A DNA stretch of 16,684 nucleotides from an uncultured Lachnospiraceae bacterium (GTDB lineage: Bacteria; Bacillota; Clostridia; Lachnospirales; Lachnospiraceae), in assembly GCA_934437985.1 (NCBI GenBank), contig CAKSBI010000043.1:1-16684 (forward strand). Direction: 5' to 3'. Position numbers and translations under genes: made by a program. Below, in pieces: positions 7,836 to 15,843 of this stretch (position 1 is the first letter of the stretch; every line of letters starts with the position of its first letter). The notes under the pieces were generated by a model. The model worked only from the letters and a program-made list of their open reading frames with translations. It made no database searches and was not told where the DNA came from.

Positions 7836-8393
7836 TTGACTACTTCCCTTATAGAAAAAACAGAGTATTATGATCCCAAAAAAATAAACTCCCGATGGGA
7901 GTTTAGCAGGAGCTTTGCAAAACTTCTGCATGAATACGACGCACCTGAACGTGACGTAATAATCGTATGTGTCGGCTCTGACCGCGCTACCGGAGACTGC
8001 CTTGGGCCGCTGGTGGGCGAAAAGCTGTCACGCTCTTACAGGCAATATACTGTATACGGAACCCTGGACAATCCTGTACATGCACGCAACCTTGCCGAGA
8101 CTATCAGTACCATTAATGCCACGTATTACAATCCACTGATCATTGCCATTGATGCCTCTTTGGGAATCAGCAGGCACGTCGGCTATGTAACCATGGGAAA
8201 AGGCTGCCTCCGTCCCGGTATCGGCGTCGGCAAGGACCTGCAGGCAATTGGTGATATCTATATAACCGGCATTGTCGGCATCTCAGGTATGCTGAACCAG
8301 ATGCTGCTCCAGACAACAAGGTTAAGCCTTGTCATGCACCTTGCCGACTTCATATACACCGGAATACGCCAGTCACGTCATCATTTACGGTAA
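7836..8393 (+). CDS. yyaC: YyaC-family putative sporulation protein (DUF1256)
   Basis: This 185-residue protein matches the YyaC/DUF1256 family, conserved in spore formers and often labelled a putative spore protease because its fold is related to GPR and hydrogenase-maturation peptidases. Visible signatures are IVCVGSDRATGDCLGPLVG, GTLDNPVHARNL and IAIDASLG. Its actual activity is not well established. I place the start at TTG 7836-7838: AAGGAGG at 7821-7827 lies 8 bases before it, while the in-frame ATG at 7806 has no ribosome site and would place AAGGAGG inside the gene. It is the only plus-strand gene here. Its stop overlaps the end of the convergent gene by 13 bp. Confidence 0.88.
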   Translation: MTTSLIEKTEYYDPKKINSRWEFSRSFAKLLHEYDAPERDVIIVCVGSDRATGDCLGPLVGEKLSRSYRQYTVYGTLDNPVHARNLAETISTINATYYNPLIIAIDASLGISRHVGYVTMGKGCLRPGIGVGKDLQAIGDIYITGIVGISGMLNQMLLQTTRLSLVMHLADFIYTGIRQSRHHLR

Positions 8394-9586
8394 AAAACAA
8401 CGTTGCCAAGTTCCTTCTTCTTAATCTTCCTTCCCCATTTTATCTTACATTCATTCCCATAATTACATTCTGCTACCCTAATATAATTAGAGTGCTTGGA
8501 AATAATAATTGCGGAATGTTCATTATTATATCTTAAGCAGTCACCAACCTTTGCTTTTTTATAATCACGGAAAGAAGTAAACTTCCCTGAACCAAACACC
8601 TTATCATTAAGCAGTGCCGCAAATCCCGCACACTGGTATCCCCTTATCAGTTTCCCATCAACAAAATAATTGTAGTAATTACACGTTGAGCTCATATTAT
8701 AGAGGGTTCTCCCCCCAATTGTTAACCTGCCATTATGCTTACATGGGTATCTGGTCACATATCCATATGTAGACTGGGCAGCACCAACCTTATATTTTAC
8801 ATGATTCCAGTACATGCCATCCGGATACATCTTTTTCAGCTTATCAAACTTAGCCTCAATCTTCTTCACATTCATTGTGACAAGCTGCTCCGGCTCAGAA
8901 AGCTTTGTATAACGGATATCCGTATCAGTCTCCTGGTATGCACGGACCTTATAATAATAGGTGGTTTTAGAATTGAGCCCGCTGTCACTGTAACCGGTCT
9001 TCAATCCATCCCTTACCTTCCTGACTTTGGTATATCCACTATATTCCTTAGCAGATCTGTATATTATATAACCATCTGCATTTTCAACAGCTTTCCACCT
9101 TATGCGCGCTTTTGTATTGCTTTTTCTGTTAACTTCTATCACAGGAGCCGTCAGCTTAATAGCTGCAGGCGTCTCTGTTGCAGCAGCTGTGGGTGCGGCC
9201 GTTGCTGATGGCTGCGGTGTCTGCTGTGGGTAAGGCGATGGTGATGTCTGTGGCATTCCTGACGGTGACGCTGTTGCAACAGGTTCATATGATACAACCT
9301 CATCCTTCAGGGTCTGATTTAAAAGTACGTAATTGTTGTCCTTATACGTATAATACGTAGTTGTTGTCTTCTTTTTTACAACATTACAGCCAAGCTGCGC
9401 AGAATACTCTGTGTATGTCTCTGTTGTAACCTGGACATAGCAGTTAAGGCCAGCATCATAATACGGCGTCTCACTTATAATTGTCTGCGCTTCTGCAGTG
9501 CTGTTATACATAAATGCACATGAACAGGATACAGCCACCAGCATAAATACACTTATTATTATATTCTTAGCTCTAAAATTCTTCAT
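8381..9586 (-). CDS. Secreted FN3 protein with C-terminal cysteine amidase/peptidase-like domain
   Basis: This 401-residue exported protein has a signal peptide ending at an AEA motif (about residue 33), then a small domain with two cysteines, a Pro/Ser/Thr/Ala-rich linker (about 100-142), one fibronectin type III domain (about 146-238), and a C-terminal domain with YQCAGFA, VGDCLRYN, EHSAIII and AECNYG. The order Cys-GD-His-Glu/Asn is that of CHAP or NlpC/P60 amidases, suggesting Cys319 and His357 as catalytic residues and peptidoglycan as substrate; this is inference. The ATG at 9584-9586 is preferred to the adjacent TTG (9587-9589) because GGTG at 9594-9597 is then 7 bases away. It starts 10 bases after the recR stop, so it is probably cotranscribed with recR. 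Confidence 0.8.
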   Translation of the reverse strand: MKNFRAKNIIISVFMLVAVSCSCAFMYNSTAEAQTIISETPYYDAGLNCYVQVTTETYTEYSAQLGCNVVKKKTTTTYYTYKDNNYVLLNQTLKDEVVSYEPVATASPSGMPQTSPSPYPQQTPQPSATAAPTAAATETPAAIKLTAPVIEVNRKSNTKARIRWKAVENADGYIIYRSAKEYSGYTKVRKVRDGLKTGYSDSGLNSKTTYYYKVRAYQETDTDIRYTKLSEPEQLVTMNVKKIEAKFDKLKKMYPDGMYWNHVKYKVGAAQSTYGYVTRYPCKHNGRLTIGGRTLYNMSSTCNYYNYFVDGKLIRGYQCAGFAALLNDKVFGSGKFTSFRDYKKAKVGDCLRYNNEHSAIIISKHSNYIRVAECNYGNECKIKWGRKIKKKELGNVVFYRK

Positions 9587-9596
9587 CAAATATCAC

Positions 9597-10193
9597 CTAC
9601 ATCTCTATTCTTCCGTCAAGAGCCCGCATCAGTGTTACCTCATCAACATATTCAAGGTCCCCGCCAACCGGAACACCGCTTGCGATTCTCGTAACCTTAA
9701 TTCCTGTCGGCTTAATAAACTTGCTGATTATCATTGCCGTTGCTTCACCCTCCGTAGTTGAACCGGTCGCAATAATAACCTCTTCAATATCACCTTCAAG
9801 ACGTTTAATAAGCTCCTTGACCTTAATATCAGCAGGGGTAATACCAAGCTGTGGATTAACTACGCCATGTAATACATGATAGACACCATCATAATGCCCC
9901 ACCTTTTCATAGGCTGCAAGATCCTTAGATTCCTCAACTACCATGATTTTGCTGTGGTCACGTTTGGTACTGCTGCATATCGGACACACATCCTGGTCAG
10001 TTATCGTAAAGCATTCTTTACAATAACGTACATTTTTTCTTGCATCCACCATCGCATCTGCAAGACTCTGTACATGCTCCTCAGGCATATTGATAATATG
10101 AAATGCCAGGCGTCTGGCTGTCTTGGAGCCAAGCCCGGGAAGCCTTGACAACTCTTCTATTAACTTATTGATCGTCCTGCTATAGTATTCCAT
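9597..10193 (-). CDS. recR: Recombination mediator RecR
   Basis: RecR works with RecO (and RecF) to load RecA onto SSB-coated single-stranded DNA at gaps. The 198 residues are the normal length. The order is a helix-hairpin-helix region (about 12-33: RLPGLGSKTARRLAFHI), a four-cysteine zinc motif (C58, C61, C70, C73), a TOPRIM domain from about residue 82 (VVEESKD), and the conserved ASGVPVGGDLEYVDEVTL tail. The ATG at 10191-10193 has AGGAG at 10201-10205, 7 bases upstream; a longer in-frame extension to 10295 would run into the leuB terminator and lacks support. Its usual partners dnaX and ybaB are not upstream; instead the leu operon is. Confidence 0.97.
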   Translation of the reverse strand: MEYYSRTINKLIEELSRLPGLGSKTARRLAFHIINMPEEHVQSLADAMVDARKNVRYCKECFTITDQDVCPICSSTKRDHSKIMVVEESKDLAAYEKVGHYDGVYHVLHGVVNPQLGITPADIKVKELIKRLEGDIEEVIIATGSTTEGEATAMIISKFIKPTGIKVTRIASGVPVGGDLEYVDEVTLMRALDGRIEM

Positions 10194-10228
10194 ATTATGT
10201 CTCCTGTCATATTTCCACATCTGTGCAT

Positions 10229-10258
10229 ATAATACACGCACATTTATATATAATACAA
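10229..10258 (-). promoter_or_regulatory. Possible recR promoter
   Basis: The minus strand reads TTGTAT (10253-10258), 18 bases, then TATTAT (10229-10234). It lies just after the leuB terminator and about 36 bases before recR. The match is moderate and the region is AT-rich. Confidence 0.4.
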
Positions 10259-10261
10259 CAA

Positions 10262-10291
10262 GACCGGTAAATATACAACAATTTACCGGTC
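10262..10291 (-). terminator. Rho-independent terminator of the leu operon
   Basis: An 11-bp perfect stem, GACCGGTAAAT against ATTTACCGGTC, with an 8-base loop starts about 15 bases after the leuB stop. It is followed on the minus strand by a U-rich run (TTGTTGTATT). It separates leuB from recR. Confidence 0.75.
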
Positions 10292-10306
10292 CCATTTTCT
10301 ATACTG

Positions 10307-11377
10307 TTACAGATTGGCAACTACCGCGTCACCCATTTCCTTGCATCCAACAAGTGTGCAGCCCTCTTCCATAATATCCCCACAGCGAAGCCCTGCATCA
10401 AGCACTTTATTAACTGCTGCCTCAATATCATCAGCCTCCTCCGGCATATCAAAGCTGAAACGGAGCATCATCGCAGCAGAAAGGATTGTTCCTATCGGAT
10501 TAGCCTTGTTCTGTCCTGCAATATCAGGCGCAGAACCATGGATCGGCTCATACAGTCCACAGCTTGTCTCCCCAAGACTTGAAGAGGGTATCATTCCTAT
10601 AGAACCTGTAATCATACTTGCCTCATCAGAAAGGATATCTCCAAATAGGTTTTCAGTAACAATTACGTCAAACTGCGAAGGATCCTTTACTATCTGCATT
10701 GCACAGTTGTCAACTAACATGTCAGTATATTCAACCTCCGGATACTCCCCTGCAAGTCTGTGCATAACCTTTCTCCAGAGACGGCTTGTATCAAGAACGT
10801 TAGCCTTGTCAACGCTTGTAAGCTTCTTATTACGCTTCATAGCTGTCTCAAATCCTATTCGTCCGATCCTCTCAATCTCGTGTTCCGAATACTCCATAAT
10901 ATCTGTAGCTACAGGCTCACCATTTTTCTCTGCTGTTGAGTGGCTTCCAAAATATACGCCACCGATAAGCTCACGGACAATAATAAAATCAATACCCTTT
11001 TCAACGATTGAAGGCTTAAGCGGACTTGCGTCGGCAAGCTGCCCCCATATTTTGGCAGGTCTGTTGTTAGAAAACAGCTTCATTCCTCCACGGAGTGAAA
11101 GAAGTCCCTTCTCTGGCCTCTTGTCTCCCGGGACACCATCCCATTTCGGTCCGCCGACAGCACCAAGAAGGACACTGTCTGATGCAAGACATTTATCAAG
11201 CATTGCCTGTGGAAGCGGCTCTCCCCATTTATCAATAGCGCAGCCGCCCATATCAACATCTTCATAGTTAAATGTATGTCCGTATTTTGCGGCAACCGCA
11301 TCAAGAACTTTAATTGCCTCATTTACAATCTCCGGTCCAATTCCGTCACCACGGATAACTGCTATATTCTTTTCCAT
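10307..11377 (-). CDS. leuB: 3-isopropylmalate dehydrogenase
   Basis: LeuB oxidises and decarboxylates 3-isopropylmalate with NAD to 2-ketoisocaproate, the last pathway-specific step before transamination to leucine. The 356 residues are normal for the bacterial family. Motifs include IRGDGIGPEIV (8-18), RELIGGVYFG (135-144), SVDKANVL (188-195), NLFGDILSDEAS (243-254) and HGSAPDIAG (280-288), containing the catalytic Tyr and Lys and the metal-binding aspartates. The ATG at 11375-11377 is chosen from AGGAG 7 bases upstream; the Met two codons earlier would be too close to that site. It is the last gene of leuACDB, 63 bases after leuD, and is followed by a terminator. Confidence 0.97.
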   Translation of the reverse strand: MEKNIAVIRGDGIGPEIVNEAIKVLDAVAAKYGHTFNYEDVDMGGCAIDKWGEPLPQAMLDKCLASDSVLLGAVGGPKWDGVPGDKRPEKGLLSLRGGMKLFSNNRPAKIWGQLADASPLKPSIVEKGIDFIIVRELIGGVYFGSHSTAEKNGEPVATDIMEYSEHEIERIGRIGFETAMKRNKKLTSVDKANVLDTSRLWRKVMHRLAGEYPEVEYTDMLVDNCAMQIVKDPSQFDVIVTENLFGDILSDEASMITGSIGMIPSSSLGETSCGLYEPIHGSAPDIAGQNKANPIGTILSAAMMLRFSFDMPEEADDIEAAVNKVLDAGLRCGDIMEEGCTLVGCKEMGDAVVANL

Positions 11378-11440
11378 AATCATTCTCCTCATATTATGAT
11401 AAATTATGATACACTCTCATAATCCTCTGCTCAAAAGGGG

Positions 11441-11923
11441 CTACTTCTTAATAGATGCCATAAGTCCACCAGCCGAGATAATATCCTGAATGAACTCAGG
11501 AAATGGCTCGGCACTGTATGTCTCACCTTTTGTCACATTTGTTATGACACCTGTGTTAAAGTCAATCTCAACCTGGTCACCATCTTCAATCGCATCGCTG
11601 GCAGCTTCACACTCAAGAATCGGAAGTCCGATGTTGATAGCGTTACGATAAAATATTCTTGCAAATGTCTTGGCGATAACGCATGATATTCCGGCGGTCT
11701 TAATTGCAAGCGGTGCATGCTCTCTTGATGAACCACAGCCAAAGTTGAAACCACCTACCATTATATCTCCCTCATTTACCTTATTAACAAATTCCCTGTC
11801 AATATCTTCCATGCAATGTGACGCAAGTTCCTTTGCATCCGGGGTGTTAAGATAACGAGCCGGAATGATTACGTCTGTATCTACATTGTCACCATATTTA
11901 TGTACTTTTCCGTTAGCCTTCAT
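11441..11923 (-). CDS. leuD: 3-isopropylmalate dehydratase small subunit
   Basis: LeuD pairs with LeuC to isomerise 2-isopropylmalate to 3-isopropylmalate and contributes the swivelling domain that shapes the substrate pocket. The 160 residues fit the short LeuD type that accompanies the 420-residue LeuC class. Motifs include [14 protein letters not shown] (12-25) and [10 protein letters not shown] (62-71). The ATG at 11921-11923 follows the leuC stop by a single base, and its GGAGG ribosome site lies inside the end of leuC, so translation is coupled, as suits a 1:1 complex. Confidence 0.96.
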   Translation of the reverse strand: MKANGKVHKYGDNVDTDVIIPARYLNTPDAKELASHCMEDIDREFVNKVNEGDIMVGGFNFGCGSSREHAPLAIKTAGISCVIAKTFARIFYRNAINIGLPILECEAASDAIEDGDQVEIDFNTGVITNVTKGETYSAEPFPEFIQDIISAGGLMASIKK

Positions 11924-11924
11924 A

Positions 11925-13187
11925 TTACAGTACCTCCCTTGGATCACTAATATAACCCGTAAGCGCTGAAGCAGCAGCTACAGCCGGGCTTGCAAGATAG
12001 ATTTCACTTGTTACATGTCCCATACGTCCTACAAAGTTTCTGTTTGTAGTTGACACACATTTCTCATCTGCAGCAAGGATTCCCATATATCCGCCAAGGC
12101 ATGGTCCGCATGTAGGTGCAGATACAACACAGCCTGCATCAATGAATGCCTCAAGATATCCTCTCTTAATACACTCCTTGTATATTGCCTGCGTTGCAGG
12201 AATAACAATTACACGAAGTCCCTTTTTAACTTTTTTACCTTTAAGAATCTCATATGCTGCTTCCATATCAGATATTCTTCCATTAGTACAGCTTCCGATA
12301 ACAACCTGGTCTATTTCAATATCCTTCGCATCCGTAACAACATGTGTATTCTCAGGAAGATGAGGATATGATACAGTCGGCTCAAGCTTATCAAGATCGA
12401 TTGTAAGCTCTGTAGTATACTCTGCATCCTCATCAGCTTCATATACAACATACTCTCTCTGTGTTCTGCCATCAAGATATTCCCTCGTTATGTCGTCAAC
12501 AGGAAATATACCATTCTTGGCACCCGCCTCAATTGCCATGTTACATATTGTAAGACGGTCATCCATAGTAAGGCTCTTAACCCCATCACCTGTGAATTCC
12601 ATACTCTGGTACAACGCACCGTCAACACCAATGCGTCCGATAATATCAAGTATTACATCTTTACCGGAAACACCCTTGCTTAACTTACCTGTAAGTGTAA
12701 TCTTCATTGCAGACGGAACCTTGAACCAGCACATTCCGGTTGCCATTCCGGCAGCCATGTCAGTACTTCCTACACCTGTAGAAAATGCTCCGACAGCACC
12801 GTAAGTACATGTATGGCTGTCTGCTCCAATTATACAGTCTCCGGCAGTTACTATCCCTTTCTCAGGTAAAAGTGCGTGCTCTACACCAACCTCACCTACA
12901 TCATAGAAATTATCTATATCATATTTACACGCAAACTGTCTGCAGGTCTTAGACTGTTCAGCTGCCTTTATATCCTTATTAGGTGTAAAATGATCCAGCA
13001 CTATATTAATCCGGCTCTTATCATATACACTGTCGAATCCAGCCTTATTAAATTCATTAACAGCTACAGGCGTTGTGATATCATTACCAAGAACTATATC
13101 TAACTTAGCATTGATCAGCTGCCCTGCCTTAACTGATGGAAGACCTGCATGTGCTGCAAGAATCTTCTGAGTCATTGTCATTCCCAT
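11925..13187 (-). CDS. leuC: 3-isopropylmalate dehydratase large subunit
   Basis: LeuC is the [4Fe-4S] aconitase-type catalytic subunit of isopropylmalate isomerase. At 420 residues it belongs to the shorter LeuC type found in archaea, Clostridia and others, not the roughly 470-residue E. coli type. The cluster ligands are visible as C300 (VIGSCTNGR), C360 and C363 (TCGPCLGG), and [10 protein letters not shown] occurs at 121-130. The ATG at 13185-13187 is chosen because AAGGAG lies 9 bases upstream; an ATG directly touching the AAGGAG is too close. It lies between leuA (61-base gap) and leuD (1-base gap). The family's oxygen-sensitive cluster fits an anaerobe. Confidence 0.97.
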   Translation of the reverse strand: MGMTMTQKILAAHAGLPSVKAGQLINAKLDIVLGNDITTPVAVNEFNKAGFDSVYDKSRINIVLDHFTPNKDIKAAEQSKTCRQFACKYDIDNFYDVGEVGVEHALLPEKGIVTAGDCIIGADSHTCTYGAVGAFSTGVGSTDMAAGMATGMCWFKVPSAMKITLTGKLSKGVSGKDVILDIIGRIGVDGALYQSMEFTGDGVKSLTMDDRLTICNMAIEAGAKNGIFPVDDITREYLDGRTQREYVVYEADEDAEYTTELTIDLDKLEPTVSYPHLPENTHVVTDAKDIEIDQVVIGSCTNGRISDMEAAYEILKGKKVKKGLRVIVIPATQAIYKECIKRGYLEAFIDAGCVVSAPTCGPCLGGYMGILAADEKCVSTTNRNFVGRMGHVTSEIYLASPAVAAASALTGYISDPREVL

Positions 13188-13248
13188 GTAATTCATCTCC
13201 TTAATTTATTATTTATATTATATCCTTCATAGAATAAACAGATTAGCA

Positions 13249-14913
13249 TCACACAATATAATTACTGTCGTTATATGCACTTACAAGCGCTTTGATGCCG
13301 GCTTTTATAATATCCGAATCTGTTCCTGCCCCCCATGCCATCTCACCATTTTCAAGTCTGATTCCCATGTATGCGGCTGCATCACTGTTAGAGCCATGTG
13401 CAAGACTGTGCTCTGAATAATGCTCAATCTTGAACTTAATACCTGTATACTTCTTAATTGCGTTACTCACCGCATCAAGGCGTCCATTACCGTGTGATGA
13501 CACCTCATTTACATTGTCATTGAGCTTAAGGCTTACTTTTGCAAGTATTCCGTCTTCCTGGACGAAATGAGCCTCGACCACTTCAAGCGGTGATGTCTTA
13601 TTGAGGTAGTTATCTTTAAATATAGCATAAATCTCATCCGGCTTCATCTCACTGTGGGTTCTGTCCGATACACCTTTAACTGTGTATGAGAAGTGTTCCC
13701 TCATATCCTTTGGAAGCTCATAGCCGTAGTTAAGTGCAAGAACATATCCGATTCCACCTTTACCACTCTGGCTGTTAACACGTATTACATCGGAATCATA
13801 GGTTCTTCCAATATCTGTCGGGTCAACCGGAATGTACGGAACTGTCCACTCGTGAAGGTTTTTTTCTGCCCTCCATTTCATGCCCTTGGCAATCGCATCC
13901 TGATGGCTTCCCGAGAACGCCGCAAATACAAGTGCACCTGCATAAGGTGTTCTCTCATATACATGCATTCCCGTAACCTCCTCATATACCTTAACAATCT
14001 CAGGCATATCAGAGAAATCAAGATGCGGGTCAACACCATGGCTGTACATATTCATGGCAAGTGTTATTATATCAACATTACCGGTTCTCTCACCATTACC
14101 AAACAGTGTTCCTTCTATTCTGTCTGCACCTGCAAGAACTGCCAACTCAGCATCGGCAACACCACATCCACGGTCATTATGGGGATGCACCGAAAGAATA
14201 ACATTCTCCCTGTATTTCATATTATCACTAAGATATTCAATCTGATTAGCATATACATGGCTCATACTCATCGATACCGTTACCGGAAGGTTAATGATAA
14301 CCTTATTATCAGGTGTAGGCCTAAGTACGTCAAGAACCGCATTACACACATCCAGTGCATATTCAGGTTCTGTTCCCGTAAAGCTTTCCGGGCTGTATTC
14401 AAATCTGAAATTGCCATTATACTCATCTGCAAGCTCCTTGACAAGCTTTGCACCATCTACCGCAATCTCCATAATCTCTTCTTTTGACTTTCTGAATACC
14501 TGCTCTCTCTGGGCAACACTTGTGGAATTGTAAAAATGAACTATAGCATTAGGTGCTCCTTCAAGTGCCTCAAAGGTCTTTCTTATTATATGGTCCCTGC
14601 ACTGTGTAAGCACCTGGACCGTAACATCCGACGGTATCATATTCTTATCAATAAGTGTTCTTAGAAAATTATACTCTGTATCACTTGCCGCCGGAAAACC
14701 AACCTCAATTTCTTTAAATCCCATATCAACGAGCATTTTAAAGAACCGCACCTTCTCATCAAGACCCATCGGGATTATCAGGCTCTGGTTACCGTCCCGC
14801 AGGTCAACACTACACCACAGCGGAGCAGCTTCAATATGATCCTTGCGGACCCATTTGTACTCATTCTTAGGTGGGTTATAATAACCCGGGCTATACTTGG
14901 TTACATCCATCAT
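13249..14913 (-). CDS. leuA: 2-isopropylmalate synthase
   Basis: LeuA condenses acetyl-CoA with 2-ketoisovalerate, the committed and usually leucine-inhibited step of leucine synthesis. The 554 residues match the longer LeuA class (yeast/actinobacterial-like, type 2). The TIM-barrel part has SVDLRDGNQS (35-44), the metal-binding HPHNDRG (243-249) and GNGERTGNVD (272-281). The C-terminal third (HGNGRLDAVSNAIKKY, SDAAAYMGIRL) is the LeuA allosteric domain that binds leucine in the family. The ATG at 14911-14913 follows GGGGAGG by about 10 bases; the adjacent Met at 14908-14910 is an alternative. It is first in the leu operon, behind the T-box leader. Confidence 0.96.
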   Translation of the reverse strand: MMDVTKYSPGYYNPPKNEYKWVRKDHIEAAPLWCSVDLRDGNQSLIIPMGLDEKVRFFKMLVDMGFKEIEVGFPAASDTEYNFLRTLIDKNMIPSDVTVQVLTQCRDHIIRKTFEALEGAPNAIVHFYNSTSVAQREQVFRKSKEEIMEIAVDGAKLVKELADEYNGNFRFEYSPESFTGTEPEYALDVCNAVLDVLRPTPDNKVIINLPVTVSMSMSHVYANQIEYLSDNMKYRENVILSVHPHNDRGCGVADAELAVLAGADRIEGTLFGNGERTGNVDIITLAMNMYSHGVDPHLDFSDMPEIVKVYEEVTGMHVYERTPYAGALVFAAFSGSHQDAIAKGMKWRAEKNLHEWTVPYIPVDPTDIGRTYDSDVIRVNSQSGKGGIGYVLALNYGYELPKDMREHFSYTVKGVSDRTHSEMKPDEIYAIFKDNYLNKTSPLEVVEAHFVQEDGILAKVSLKLNDNVNEVSSHGNGRLDAVSNAIKKYTGIKFKIEHYSEHSLAHGSNSDAAAYMGIRLENGEMAWGAGTDSDIIKAGIKALVSAYNDSNYIV

Positions 14914-15030
14914 AATTCTCAAACCTCCCCATATTAAATATAATATTACTTCTTTAAATATAATATATTGTAAGCTTTTACATTACATGCTCTGACCGGC
15001 TGCTATAATTCTTTTTCCTTTACTTCCGGC

Positions 15031-15073
15031 AAAATAAAAAACCCATCTCATAAGATTACTCTTAAGAGACGAG
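15031..15073 (-). terminator. T-box-controlled terminator before leuA
   Basis: Arms 15061-15073 and 15042-15054 form a 13-position stem with one mismatch and two G-U pairs, followed on the minus strand by TTTTTTATTTT (15031-15041). It stands about 30 bases after the T-box core and 118 bases before leuA, where the regulated terminator of a T-box leader belongs. Confidence 0.88.
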
Positions 15074-15318
15074 CCATGTATAAAATCATATTAATACAAT
15101 ACCCGCGGTACCACTCCTATTGCTGCATACAACAGCCACTCATCACAGTCAATTAACTGCTTCCCGGGATAACGGTGGGATTCCGGCATTGCCTACTGAT
15201 TCAATTCAGCAACACTGCTCCAAGGTGAGTAATCACATAAGCCACGATGTTGTCTCGCACCAGCCGGCAACTCTCTGAAAAGCGTATTACTTATGCTTTC
15301 TCCTCTTCATCGCATTTG
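15031..15318 (-). ncRNA. T-box riboswitch leader of the leu operon (leucine)
   Basis: T-box leaders bind a specific uncharged tRNA and then form an antiterminator in place of the terminator. The core T-box is present on the minus strand as GGAGTGGTACCGCGGG (15102-15118). Stem I shows AGAGAG and the distal GGCTGGTGCGAG loop, and an AGTAATA element lies on its 5' side. The opposite side reads GATTACTCACC, in which CTC (15227-15229) followed by A is the best specifier; the triplet before it, TTA, is also a leucine codon. With leuA downstream, leucine starvation sensing is a strong inference. The 5' boundary is approximate. The 117 bases between the terminator and leuA contain only AT-rich leader. 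Confidence 0.9.
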
Positions 15319-15338
15319 ATTAAAATATAAATATTACT

Positions 15339-15363
15339 TTACTTTAATTAAAAATTAAAGTAA
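15339..15363 (-). promoter_or_regulatory. AT-rich hairpin at the 5' end of the leu leader
   Basis: Perfect 11-bp arms TTACTTTAATT and AATTAAAGTAA surround a 3-base loop. It begins about 10 bases after the start predicted from the proximal promoter. It lies before Stem I and is not a known T-box part. Confidence 0.5.
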
Positions 15364-15379
15364 TGCTCTTTATTGATTA

Positions 15380-15407
15380 ATTATATCAGCCTTATTAAAA
15401 CATTCAA
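15380..15407 (-). promoter_or_regulatory. Proximal promoter of the leu operon
   Basis: TTGAAT (15402-15407), a 16-base spacer and TATAAT (15380-15385); the -10 is preceded by TGA, giving an extended -10 TGATATAAT. The predicted start is near 15373, about 50 bases before the T-box RNA. Confidence 0.6.
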
Positions 15408-15416
15408 TTGCATTAA

Positions 15417-15445
15417 ATTCTACAATATGATTTTTGATTTGTCAA
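15417..15445 (-). promoter_or_regulatory. Distal promoter of the leu operon
   Basis: TTGACA (15440-15445), a 17-base spacer and TAGAAT (15417-15422). It lies just after the tRNA operon terminator. The sequence closely resembles the tRNA operon promoter at 15844-15872. Confidence 0.7.
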
Positions 15446-15488
15446 CACTATTTTGTTTTCCTGGCATATCTCCCCATTCCACATGGGT

Positions 15489-15516
15489 AAAAAAATAGAC
15501 TGTTATACAAACAGTC
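15489..15516 (-). terminator. Rho-independent terminator of the tRNA operon
   Basis: A 7-bp stem GACTGTT/AACAGTC with a 5-base loop is followed on the minus strand by TA and then seven T (15489-15495). It lies about 48 bases after tRNA-Gln. Confidence 0.85.
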
Positions 15517-15564
15517 ATATATATTAAATCACGCGGTATCTCCAGCAACTTCTTTCCCAAAAAG

Positions 15565-15636
15565 CTGGGCTAGCTGGATTCGAACCAGCGAATGCAGCAG
15601 TCAAAGTGCTGTGTCTTACCGCTTGACGATAGCCCA
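15565..15636 (-). tRNA. tRNA-Gln (UUG)
   Basis: The 72-base cloverleaf has acceptor TGGGCTA/TAGCCCA, an anticodon stem CAGCA/TGCTG and loop CTTTGAC with anticodon TTG (15602-15604), and a T-loop GGTTCGAATCC. The discriminator is G. CCA is not encoded. It is the last tRNA of the operon, 4 bases after tRNA-His. Confidence 0.95.
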
Positions 15637-15640
15637 ATAA

Positions 15641-15715
15641 GGTGGATAAAGGGATTCGAACCCTTGGCCTCCAGAGCCACAATCTGGCGCGCTAACCAAC
15701 TGCGCTATACCCACC
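15641..15715 (-). tRNA. tRNA-His (GUG)
   Basis: The 75-base tRNA has the anticodon loop TTGTGGC with anticodon GTG (15678-15680). The acceptor folds as GTGGGTA/TATCCAC with an extra 5' G pairing C73, the G-1:C73 identity pair of histidine tRNAs, here encoded in the gene. CCA is not encoded. Confidence 0.95.
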
Positions 15716-15738
15716 ATATTTCATTATAAAATGAAAAA

Positions 15739-15812
15739 CGTGCCAGAAGGGATTCGAACCCCCGACAAACGGCTTAGAAGGCCGTTGCTCTATCCAGCTG
15801 AGCTACTGGCAC
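15739..15812 (-). tRNA. tRNA-Arg (UCU)
   Basis: The 74-base cloverleaf has acceptor GTGCCAG/CTGGCAC with discriminator G, an anticodon stem ACGGC/GCCGT and loop CTTCTAA with anticodon TCT (15776-15778), reading AGA/AGG. It is first in the operon, 23 bases before tRNA-His. CCA is not encoded. Confidence 0.95.
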
Positions 15813-15843
15813 ACTATCAGAACTCTTACGTCCGACTTTTTCA

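Noticed and set aside
10314..11267. Open 317-codon plus-strand frame antisense to leuB
   Set aside because: It lies entirely inside leuB on the opposite strand, has a Ser/Pro-rich composition typical of antisense translation and no good ribosome site.
13693..14487. Open 264-codon plus-strand frame antisense to leuA
   Set aside because: Fully inside leuA, with low-complexity Cys/Ile/Asn-rich translation and no ribosome site; a shadow of real coding.
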